Shown here: piece by piece, positions 33,247-40,935 of the stretch
Numbering within the stretch: position 1 is the stretch's first letter
Layout of the letters: each line of letters begins with the position of its first letter
Source of the DNA: an uncultured Eubacteriales bacterium
Lineage (GTDB): Bacteria > Bacillota > Clostridia > Christensenellales > CAG-138
Length of the DNA stretch: 64,000 nt
NCBI GenBank assembly: GCA_902768795.1
Contig: CACXMS010000006.1
Location: 1 to 64,000 of the forward strand
Direction: 5' to 3'
Translations under genes and position numbers: made by a program
The notes under the pieces: generated by a model
Seen by the model: the letters and a program-made list of their open reading frames with translations, nothing else
What the model was told of the DNA's origin: nothing
Databases searched by the model: none

Positions 33247-36200
33247 ATGAGCAAACGAACTCTGTACCCGATTTATTCACCGGAAGAGGAAGCGAACGTC
33301 CGGCCGGTCCTCCTCGCTCTGCGGGACAAGGGCTTTAAGATCCGCAGCAGGGAAGGATCCGCCAAAAAAGGAGATGCGGTTTTGTTCTTCCTGTCATCGA
33401 ACCTTCGCAGCGAACAGTCAGACGCATTCTTTTCCTGCGACGCAAAAAAAATGGAGATTTTGCCGGTGAATCTGGATGGCAGCATGCCACCCGAGCCGGT
33501 GCAGAACGCGCTGATGTCACGTCATTCGATTTACGCGGAGCGGTATGATGCCGAGGAATTGGCGCAGAAGATCGCGGATGCGTTAAAAAAACCGAATCCG
33601 CTTCCGTGGATAATCGCCGGAGCGGCGGCCGTTCTTTTGCTTGCAATCGGCGCAATCCTGCTCATTCGGAATCTTCCGAAGCAGACTGTTGCTGTGGACA
33701 ATCCGGAGCCGGAACTGACCGCTGAACCGACGAAGCTTCCGATCGATCCGAGTACGTACGGAATCACCGAGGAGGACCTCAAAAGAATTACGGAAGTGTT
33801 GATTGTCGGCGATCGGATCGAGTTTTTGCCGAATGATCGCGTCGAGATTTCGGAATTTAACCACAGAGCCGGTCCGGAAGCCGTAGCCAACAACTTCCGG
33901 GACGAAAACGGAGAATCGCATTGGATCGATAAGGAGACGGGAGAGGAGATCGCATTCGGCCATCATGACGATCTGACGATCCTGACAATGCTGCCGCGTC
34001 TGAACCGGCTTTGCATCGCCTGCGCCGAAGTAAAATTGCCGGATCTTTCGGGACAGAAGAATCTGAAGCTCGTTTTGCTATATGATGTACAGACGGAAAA
34101 CCTGGACGCCCTTCGGAATTCGAATGTCGAAACATTTCTGTATGCGGGCAGCTCTGTTTCCGATTTCACGGCGCTCAATGATTGCGCCGGGCTGGTCGAA
34201 GCGGATTTTGAAGTATTCCAACCGAATGAGGATACCCTCCGCGGTTTCGGCCCCGAGCGCTTGAATTATCTGAAAATCGAATCGCATCAGAGACAGTCGG
34301 TCGATCTTTCGGCCCTTTCCGGTTGTCAGCGGCTTTGGCGCGTGGAGCTGCAGGGCGTCTCGTTCCGTGATCTCAGTTTCCTTTCCTCCTCGGCAAGTGC
34401 GCTGCATGAGCTCAGGATTTGGGACAATTCCGAATTGATCAGTTTAACCGGCCTGGAAAACTGCAGATTCCTGAATAACGTGGCCATCTCGGGCTGCAAT
34501 CGACTGGCGGATCTGAATGCGCTGAAAGGGCAGGATTCTCTGGAGGAATTGCGCTGCAATGATGCAATATTTTCTGATTTATCTTTTCTGGAGGGTTGTG
34601 ATAAGCTCAGCTATCTCGAGACGGGGCACTGTTCGGAAATACGATCGCTCGCCGGATTGGAAAAGCATAACAACCTCACGGAATTACAAATATGGGGTTG
34701 CGAGAGACTGAACGATATTTCCGCGATCAACGGCCTTGAAAAGCTTGCAACGATCGCTATTGTGGAGTCGTTCAACCTTCGGGACGTTTCGGTCGTTGCG
34801 ACGCTCCCCGTCTTGACCAATTTGTCGTTGTACGGGGCGGGACCGGATCATGTCAATTATCTTGAGGGCATTCAGCGAAAGAACAACTTTTCATTCGGCG
34901 TTTCTTCGGTTGCCGACTGGTCGGGCCTTTCCGCCATAAAAAATTATAAGTATCTGAACATCACGAATAAAAACGGATCTGCTCTGCAATACCTCACGGA
35001 TGCAAAAGTCAAATACTTTGAGTTTTACAATCGCACGGGAATTGACGATTGGGGAAGAACACCGTTCGATCTATCCAAAATGCCGATTGTTTCGGAAAAA
35101 ATCACGTTCCATGGCGTACCGTCGCTCGAAGGCATGCGCGATTGCGGCGCGATTCAGATTGATCTGCTTGACTCGCCGTATCTGACTTCTCTGAACGGTT
35201 TGCAGAATCTGACGTCTTTCGGCAAGGTCGGGGGCGTGCTGCGTATTGAAAACTGCCCGCGTCTTTCCGATTACGCGGCCCTTGAGGGCAAACGTCTCAG
35301 CTCGCTGACGCTTCGTTCTTTGATCGCGCTTCCTGATTTTTCCGCCTTTATTTCCGGATCGTATTTTCTGGATACGATCGTCGGACTTACCGACCTGAAT
35401 TGCTTTGCGGGTCTTTCAACGCTTCGGAAGTTTTCCATTGAGCTTCAGAACATGGATTATCTGACCGATATGAGCGCTTTGTATTCCCTGAAGAACGGAT
35501 ATCGGCTTGTCGTTCCGGCGCATCTGTCGGCGCAGGCGGAGGAATTGGTCAGAAGCGGCGTCTTCCAGATTTATGAGGTTTATTATCCGGATTCGGAGTG
35601 GAGCGCCGAACTGCCGGAAGTGAAGCTGCTGTCGCTGGAGGAACTCGATACGCTGCCGCCCATAGTGCTTGGCCGGGTGGAGCGCCTTGCCCTGTATGGC
35701 GACACGCTTTACGATGAAGATGAATGCTGGGTGGGAACTGATTGGTCTGTGAATCCGATCAGACATTATCTCTGCCGCCACGACAGCGACGAGAGAATCC
35801 TGCTCGATGAGAAGCCGGGTACGCTGCTGAATGATTTTTCAAAGCTTTCTGCGCTGACCGGACTGAAGTCGCTTACCTTGCAGAACCAGTCGTTTACATC
35901 GCTGGAAGGCATTCAGTATCTGGAATCGCTTGAGAATCTGGATCTTTCGGACTGCAAAAAATTGACCGATGCGTCTGCGGCGTTTACCCTGCAGAATCTG
36001 ACCTTGCTGGATTTAAGAAGAACCGGCATAAAGTCGATCGACGGCATTCAAAACCTGTTTAACCTGAGGAATCTTAGCTTGGAGGAAACGAAAATCACCT
36101 CGATCGAGGGCTTGCAGAATCTGTATCAGCTGAGCTGGCTCGGGCTCAACAGTACGGCGGTAACTTCGATTGAACCGCTTCGGGACCTCAAGAATCTCGT

Positions 36201-36675
36201 TTCTCTGACCATTTCGTATTCGAACGTTCGTGACTTGTCCCCGCTTGCGGATATCGATTACTCCTTTGCGGAACAGCCGGATGAGGGCGGGTATGTTCGT
36301 CACTTCAATCTCGGCGTTGATGGACTGCAGGATCGTCTGAAAGCGGATCAATATGCGAATCTTTCGGCAATACCGTACTTCGACTGCCTCAATGTTTACA
36401 ATACACGCTGTACGCTCTGGATGGACGCGGTGAAGGATGCCGGCATTCTTGAACTGCACGCCGGCGGATGCAGCTTTACGAACGAATCGTTCCGGGACCT
36501 GATTGAGTCGCATCCGGAGTTGACGTATATCAAAGTGCCGGGCAACGGCGCGTTAACGGATCTTACGCCGGTTTTGGAACTCGAGAATCTCAGAACAATT
36601 GTGGTTTCTGACAATATGCGCCAGGCGATCGATTCGCTCGGCGATGGACTTGCGTTTGAGCTGGAAATCGAATAA
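33247..36675 (+). CDS. Very large LRR receptor-like protein with a decayed TIR domain
   Basis: 1142 residues. The first ~110 residues are a reduced TIR relative: YPIYSPEEEANV, then DAVLFFLSSNL matching the LFFLSE strand. No Cys/Glu catalytic pair is left and the WYDEG strand is lost. A membrane helix lies at 120-141. Everything after it should be outside: an irregular LRR block (about 215-770) and a second, regular SDS22-like block (about 845-1010). In the second block repeats such as SLEGIQYLESLENLDLSD follow each other every ~22 residues. The last ~130 residues form a cap. GGGAGG lies before the ATG; 20 bases separate it from the previous gene. It is probably the ligand-binding subunit. Confidence 0.82.
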   Translation: MSKRTLYPIYSPEEEANVRPVLLALRDKGFKIRSREGSAKKGDAVLFFLSSNLRSEQSDAFFSCDAKKMEILPVNLDGSMPPEPVQNALMSRHSIYAERYDAEELAQKIADALKKPNPLPWIIAGAAAVLLLAIGAILLIRNLPKQTVAVDNPEPELTAEPTKLPIDPSTYGITEEDLKRITEVLIVGDRIEFLPNDRVEISEFNHRAGPEAVANNFRDENGESHWIDKETGEEIAFGHHDDLTILTMLPRLNRLCIACAEVKLPDLSGQKNLKLVLLYDVQTENLDALRNSNVETFLYAGSSVSDFTALNDCAGLVEADFEVFQPNEDTLRGFGPERLNYLKIESHQRQSVDLSALSGCQRLWRVELQGVSFRDLSFLSSSASALHELRIWDNSELISLTGLENCRFLNNVAISGCNRLADLNALKGQDSLEELRCNDAIFSDLSFLEGCDKLSYLETGHCSEIRSLAGLEKHNNLTELQIWGCERLNDISAINGLEKLATIAIVESFNLRDVSVVATLPVLTNLSLYGAGPDHVNYLEGIQRKNNFSFGVSSVADWSGLSAIKNYKYLNITNKNGSALQYLTDAKVKYFEFYNRTGIDDWGRTPFDLSKMPIVSEKITFHGVPSLEGMRDCGAIQIDLLDSPYLTSLNGLQNLTSFGKVGGVLRIENCPRLSDYAALEGKRLSSLTLRSLIALPDFSAFISGSYFLDTIVGLTDLNCFAGLSTLRKFSIELQNMDYLTDMSALYSLKNGYRLVVPAHLSAQAEELVRSGVFQIYEVYYPDSEWSAELPEVKLLSLEELDTLPPIVLGRVERLALYGDTLYDEDECWVGTDWSVNPIRHYLCRHDSDERILLDEKPGTLLNDFSKLSALTGLKSLTLQNQSFTSLEGIQYLESLENLDLSDCKKLTDASAAFTLQNLTLLDLRRTGIKSIDGIQNLFNLRNLSLEETKITSIEGLQNLYQLSWLGLNSTAVTSIEPLRDLKNLVSLTISYSNVRDLSPLADIDYSFAEQPDEGGYVRHFNLGVDGLQDRLKADQYANLSAIPYFDCLNVYNTRCTLWMDAVKDAGILELHAGGCSFTNESFRDLIESHPELTYIKVPGNGALTDLTPVLELENLRTIVVSDNMRQAIDSLGDGLAFELEIE

Positions 36676-36694
36676 GAAAAGGAGCGGTGGAATC

Positions 36695-38422
36695 ATGAGC
36701 AATCTGAATCGTTTTGTTGAGCACTTTTTTGAGGATCTGACGCTCTGGGAAGACGTCAACAACGGACACAACTACAAATCGTTCATTCGCGGCGCGATCA
36801 TGTCGTTTTTACAGCATGAAAGTCCGGAAACGGCATTTGATGTTTACCGTGCATTTTTCGATGCCTATCGCATCACGCTTCCCGGAAAAAGCGACCCGTT
36901 CGTGGATCTTGTGGACGTGCTTCGGAACTATGAAGCAACCGCAGCCACGCTGATTGACAAGCAGCGGGACCATTTTGTGCACGCTGTCAATGTGTTCCTG
37001 TGCGGCCTTTCGATTTACATTGAGAACAGCAATTACCGGGATGCCTTTGCCGGGGCGGTTCCCGAAAAGGAATATGCGTATTCCTATCAGACCAAATACG
37101 AGGAATTCTTCTTCCGCTGGGGCGTTGCTTCTCTGTTCCATGATATCGGATACCCGGTTGAAATTGTCGGTCACCAAATCAATCGGTTTATCCGCATGGT
37201 AGCGGATGCGGACGGCGACGAAGTTCGCGTCAAGGCGCAGATCCGCTATGAGAATTTCGAGGAATTGAATCATATCATGGAGGTTATTCCGAAACGGCAG
37301 TTTACGAAAGCGTACTATGACGCCTATGAAAGCTGTTCCTATGTCGATCTTTTGACGCCGAACGATCTGCTCGCGCATCGGATTCACCGCACGCTCGGAA
37401 CCGATCTGGATGCGACGAAGCGTGCGATCGATCGGTTTGTAGACGATATGGCGAAATCCGGGTTCATTGATCACGGGTATTACAGCGCGATTATCATTCT
37501 GAAATGGTACGGATATGCGATGCAGATGAGCGGCGAGCGGCCGGAACGGTTCTTTTGGCCGGTGCTTGACAGTGCAACCGCGATTCTGCTGCACAATTAT
37601 TACCGGAACGCTTTGCAGAAACCGCCGTTTTCACTCGGCGCTATGCGCCCGGAAGCAAACCCGATCGCGTATCTTCTGATTCTTTGCGATGAATTGCAGG
37701 AATGGAACCGTGAAGCGCACGGGATCCTGACGCGAACGTTTACGCTTGCGGATAACGTGCATTTGTCCCTGAAAAAGAATTATCTTTCCGCTACGTTTGT
37801 TACGAAGCACGGCAGATTGCCCGCGGGCTTCTGCGCCGAAAAGAAAGAGCTTTTGGAGAGAATGCTCGATTTGGATGCGCTGTTCGGCACGGGCTTTGAC
37901 ATCGATGCGGAATCGCTCGATTCGTTTGTCAAGCTGAAACCGCAGCTTCAGGAGCTTTCGGCAAGACCGCTCCTGAAAGACCTCGAGATGCTTGCGATCG
38001 CGATCCACGCGCGCTATAATGAAAAACAGCTTGCCGATCATCCGGAACGACCGTTGCTTTATCCGGACTTTTCCACGCTTCCGGATGATCTCAAATACAG
38101 CAATCTTCGCCAGGCACAGAATATGGTGGAACGACTGGAACAGGCGGGCTTCCGCCTCGGACCGAAAGGCGGCCCGAATCCGGTAAAGCAGTTTTCTCCG
38201 GAACTGATCGAAGCCATGTCGGAGTGGGAGCATGAGGCATGGATGCAGGAACGCCTTTCCCGCGGATGGACGCTCGGCGAAAGAAACGTTGAGAAAAAGA
38301 CGTCGCCGTATCTGATTCCGTATAGCCAGCTTTCCGAAGAAATCAAGGATTATGACAGAGATGCGATCCGGCATATTCCGCTGCTTGCGAACCGGATCGG
38401 AATGGCAATCTATGAAAAATAA
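36695..38422 (+). CDS. HD-superfamily hydrolase fused to a RyR domain
   Basis: 575 residues, no signal peptide or membrane helix. Residues ~85-340 carry an HD-hydrolase pattern: RDHFVHAV (His93/His96), LFHDIGYPVE (His149-Asp150), DHGYYSAI (His260), ILLHNYYR (His300) and ILCDELQEW (Asp332). These fit a metal-dependent phosphohydrolase. Residues ~498-575 match the RyR domain, with LIEAMSEWEHEAWMQERL, GWTLGE and YLIPYSQLSEEIKDYDR in order. RyR domains in bacteria are thought to bind nucleotide-like ligands. AAAGGAG lies before the ATG at 36695; the longer in-frame start at 36599 is inside the LRR gene. The product overlaps the SLOG gene by 11 bases. It could make or destroy a nucleotide signal. 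Confidence 0.82.
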   Translation: MSNLNRFVEHFFEDLTLWEDVNNGHNYKSFIRGAIMSFLQHESPETAFDVYRAFFDAYRITLPGKSDPFVDLVDVLRNYEATAATLIDKQRDHFVHAVNVFLCGLSIYIENSNYRDAFAGAVPEKEYAYSYQTKYEEFFFRWGVASLFHDIGYPVEIVGHQINRFIRMVADADGDEVRVKAQIRYENFEELNHIMEVIPKRQFTKAYYDAYESCSYVDLLTPNDLLAHRIHRTLGTDLDATKRAIDRFVDDMAKSGFIDHGYYSAIIILKWYGYAMQMSGERPERFFWPVLDSATAILLHNYYRNALQKPPFSLGAMRPEANPIAYLLILCDELQEWNREAHGILTRTFTLADNVHLSLKKNYLSATFVTKHGRLPAGFCAEKKELLERMLDLDALFGTGFDIDAESLDSFVKLKPQLQELSARPLLKDLEMLAIAIHARYNEKQLADHPERPLLYPDFSTLPDDLKYSNLRQAQNMVERLEQAGFRLGPKGGPNPVKQFSPELIEAMSEWEHEAWMQERLSRGWTLGERNVEKKTSPYLIPYSQLSEEIKDYDRDAIRHIPLLANRIGMAIYEK

Positions 38423-40004
38423 AACGATACCGATCGTCGTCGGCGTATCGGGACATCGGAAAATTGCATCAGAGGACCGGGAAGCGATCTCGGCTGCGGT
38501 AAGGGAAACGCTTGTTTCGATTCAAAATCGGTGCCGGCATTCCGAGGTCATGCTGCTGAACAGTCTGGCCGAGGGCGGAGATCTGCTGTGCGCCGACGTC
38601 GCGCGGGCGCTCGGCATACCGATTCTTGTGCCGTTGCCGCTCGAGCGAACGGATTACGAAAACGATTTTTCCGAAACGGAAAAGGAGCATTTCGCGTCTC
38701 ATTGTGATGCGGCGGCTGAGTGCTTTGTCGTCAGTCCGATCGAAAAACGCGAAGACATGCCGAAACGTGATTTTGCCTATCGTCAGGCGAGCATTTATGT
38801 CGCAACGCACGCGCATATTCTGCTTGCGCTGTGGGACGGAAGTGAATCCGCTCCGAACGGCTGCGGAACGGCCTTTGCTGTGGACGCCGCGCTGCACGAT
38901 GCGTTTTGCTCATCGGAAGGGGCTTCGCCGGACGGATGCCGGACGGTCGTACAGATCTATACGCCGCGCGGCGAGCGCAGCGACTATCCCGCAGGAACAA
39001 AACGGATTCTGGGCGCCGCAGCGTCTTTTGAGGAGCTGTGCGACCGCACGGATGAGTTCAATCGACTGGCGTCGGACAAAGATACGGGCAAAGCATATCC
39101 GGTTTTGCCGGAAGAACTGGAAACGGATGCCGCTTTGGATCGCTTTGCAGAAATCCATGCGGCGGCGGAAACGTTGAGCAATGGGTATTCGAAGCGCTTT
39201 CGGTGGATTCTTGCGCTGCTTTCGATTGCAAGCACGGTGCTCACAATGGCGTTTTTGCTGTACGATGAAGCGGAGCTGCATTGGATGATCCTTGTATGCG
39301 GCGCAATGCTGCTCTCGGCGTTTTTCCTTCGCCGCATCGCGGAGCGAACTGCGGCGCACCGCCGGTATCTCGAGTATCGGACTCTTGAGGAAGGCGTTCG
39401 CGTGCAGATCTATCTGCGGTATGCGGGCTCCCGCGTTGAACCGGCCGCTTTGATGACGTGGACGCAGAAACAGGAAACCGGTTGGGTTGCTTCTGCCCTT
39501 GCGGTTTTGGGAATCGGTCCTGCGCCGGTAAAATCGCATGATATTTCGGATTGCTGGATCGAGGATCAGCGCGTATATCACGAAAAAGCATCGGCACGGG
39601 CAAAGCGTCGCAGGGGAGGAAGCGAAGGCGTCGTGCGGACGGCGCTCTGGATCAGCATCCTTCTTTACCTTTCTGCGCTGCTGTTTGAGATTCTTTGCGG
39701 ACTGTTCGGAAAAGGAATTCTGCCGCCGTTTGACGCCGATCCGTATCGAACGCTTCTGAAGATTCTGCTCGGAAGCGTTTCGGCTGCAGCTCTGTTTATT
39801 TCAAACTATTACGGTAAGCTGTCGCTCTCCCGGAATCATTCCGACCATGAAAAGATGGAACGGTTCTTCCGGCACATGGAGGAGCGACTGAAAAGACAGG
39901 GACAGAGCGAGGCCTTGCTTCTGGTTCTTGCGCGTGAGGAACTGTCTGAGAATGGAAACTGGTGTTCTTATCAACGTGATAACACGCCTGATTTCAGCAT
40001 CTGA
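38412..40004 (+). CDS. SLOG-domain protein with four membrane helices (SLATT-like)
   Basis: 530 residues. The N-terminal ~245 residues form a Rossmann-like SLOG domain: IPIVVGVSGHRKI, LLNSLAEGGDLLCADVA, GIPILVPLPLERTDYENDF and ATHAHILLALWDG are its strands and phosphate-binding-type loops. Helices follow at about 264-284, 289-306, 410-432 and 447-464, separated by a cytoplasmic segment. This resembles the SLATT type of membrane effector associated with SLOG and SMODS systems. The start at ATG 38412 overlaps the preceding stop by 11 bases; the longer in-frame start at 38352 is rejected. It is the last gene of the operon. It could sense a nucleotide and open or disrupt the membrane. Confidence 0.82.
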   Translation: MKNKTIPIVVGVSGHRKIASEDREAISAAVRETLVSIQNRCRHSEVMLLNSLAEGGDLLCADVARALGIPILVPLPLERTDYENDFSETEKEHFASHCDAAAECFVVSPIEKREDMPKRDFAYRQASIYVATHAHILLALWDGSESAPNGCGTAFAVDAALHDAFCSSEGASPDGCRTVVQIYTPRGERSDYPAGTKRILGAAASFEELCDRTDEFNRLASDKDTGKAYPVLPEELETDAALDRFAEIHAAAETLSNGYSKRFRWILALLSIASTVLTMAFLLYDEAELHWMILVCGAMLLSAFFLRRIAERTAAHRRYLEYRTLEEGVRVQIYLRYAGSRVEPAALMTWTQKQETGWVASALAVLGIGPAPVKSHDISDCWIEDQRVYHEKASARAKRRRGGSEGVVRTALWISILLYLSALLFEILCGLFGKGILPPFDADPYRTLLKILLGSVSAAALFISNYYGKLSLSRNHSDHEKMERFFRHMEERLKRQGQSEALLLVLAREELSENGNWCSYQRDNTPDFSI

Positions 40005-40071
40005 TCCGTCGGATTTGGGTTGTCTTTCTTTTTTGCATGCAAAAAAATATGCATTTTTACGAAATTGAATG

Positions 40072-40100
40072 TTGACTTTTCGAAAGGATTGTAGTATATT
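40072..40100 (+). promoter_or_regulatory. Promoter of the tRNA array
   Basis: TTGACT (40072-40077), a 17-nt spacer and TATATT (40095-40100), 30 bases before the first tRNA. Confidence 0.7.
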
Positions 40101-40129
40101 TAGAAAGTCGCTGAAAGAACGTAGCGTAG

Positions 40130-40206
40130 CGGGGTGTAGCGCAGTCCGGTAGCGCACGTGCTTTGGGAGCATGGGGCCGGAGGTTCGAATCCTCTCACCC
40201 CGACCA
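40130..40206 (+). tRNA. tRNA-Pro (anticodon TGG)
   Basis: Cloverleaf of 77 nt: acceptor CGGGGTG/CACCCCG, anticodon loop CTTTGGGAG with TGG, T-loop TTCGAAT, encoded CCA. Confidence 0.95.
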
Positions 40207-40211
40207 AGCGT

Positions 40212-40286
40212 GGTCCCGTGGTCAAGCGGTTAAGACACCGCCCTTTCACGGCGGTAACAGGAGTTCGAGTCTCCTCGGGATCACCA
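40212..40286 (+). tRNA. tRNA-Glu (anticodon TTC)
   Basis: 75 nt: acceptor GGTCCCG/CGGGATC with one wobble pair, anticodon loop CTTTCAC with TTC, T-loop TTCGAGT, encoded CCA. Confidence 0.95.
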
Positions 40287-40300
40287 TTTTTTAGGAACTT

Positions 40301-40377
40301 GGGCCTTTAGCTCAGTTGGTCAGAGCAGTCGGCTCATAACCGATCGGTCCGGGGTTCAAGTCCCTGAAGGCCCACCA
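40301..40377 (+). tRNA. tRNA with CAT anticodon, probably elongator Met
   Basis: 77 nt: acceptor GGGCCTT/AAGGCCC, anticodon loop CTCATAA, encoded CCA. The G1-C72 pair rules out initiator type. A lysidine-modified Ile-CAT cannot be excluded. Confidence 0.88.
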
Positions 40378-40380
40378 TGC

Positions 40381-40457
40381 GGCCCGGTAGTACAGTTGGT
40401 TAGTACGCCAGCCTGTCACGCTGGAGGTCAGGGGTTCGAGCCCCCTTCGGGTCGCCA
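40381..40457 (+). tRNA. tRNA-Asp (anticodon GTC)
   Basis: 77 nt: acceptor GGCCCGG/TCGGGTC with two wobble pairs, anticodon loop CTGTCAC, T-loop TTCGAGC, G discriminator and encoded CCA. Confidence 0.95.
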
Positions 40458-40465
40458 TTTTTTCT

Positions 40466-40540
40466 GCCGGCGTAGCTCAATGGCAGAGCAACTGATTTGT
40501 AATCAGTAGGTTGTTGGTTCGACTCCGATCGCCGGCTCCA
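40466..40540 (+). tRNA. tRNA-Thr (anticodon TGT)
   Basis: 75 nt: acceptor GCCGGCG/CGCCGGC, anticodon loop TTTGTAA with TGT, encoded CCA. Confidence 0.95.
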
Positions 40541-40575
40541 ACATTGAGCCATTTGATAATAGAATACAGTTTCAT

Positions 40576-40660
<85 letters not shown>

Positions 40661-40747
40661 GCGGGAATGGCGGAATTGGCAGACGCGCACGGTTCAGGTC
40701 CGTGTGAAAGCGATTTCATGCAGGTTCAAGTCCTGTTTCCCGCACCA
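40661..40747 (+). tRNA. tRNA-Leu (anticodon CAG)
   Basis: 87 nt with a long variable arm: acceptor GCGGGAA/TTCCCGC, anticodon stem CACGG/CCGTG with loop TTCAGGT, encoded CCA. It follows tRNA-Tyr with no spacer. Confidence 0.95.
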
Positions 40748-40749
40748 AC

Positions 40750-40788
40750 AAAAAGCGCCTTTTGTCGGCAGACAAAAGGCGCTTTTTT
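40750..40788 (+). terminator. Terminator of the tRNA array
   Basis: AAAAAGCGCCTTTTGTC pairs with GACAAAAGGCGCTTTTT around a 4-nt loop, ending in six T. Confidence 0.88.
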
Positions 40789-40796
40789 GAACGATA

Positions 40797-40885
40797 TGTT
40801 CCGCTGACGCGAAACTTGATGCTTGCTTCGCAAGTGATGTGTCCTGCGGTTGTGATGTTTGCCTACGGCAAGCGAAAGCGGAACA
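40797..40885. repeat. REP/MITE-like palindromic element
   Basis: A 9-bp inverted repeat (TGTTCCGCT at 40797-40805, AGCGGAACA at 40877-40885) bounds a segment with two similar small hairpins. These are CTTGCTTCGCAAG (40822-40834) and TTGCCTACGGCAA (40859-40871), each preceded by GATG. Such hairpin strings recur between genes in Clostridia. Confidence 0.55.
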
Positions 40886-40935
40886 CATTCTTTTCAAACA
40901 GAGAAAAAACATGGGATAGGAACGGAGCGCAGACA

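Noticed and set aside
40301-40377. CAT-anticodon tRNA as initiator tRNA-fMet
   Set aside because: It has a normal G1-C72 pair and lacks the three G-C pairs typical of the initiator anticodon stem.
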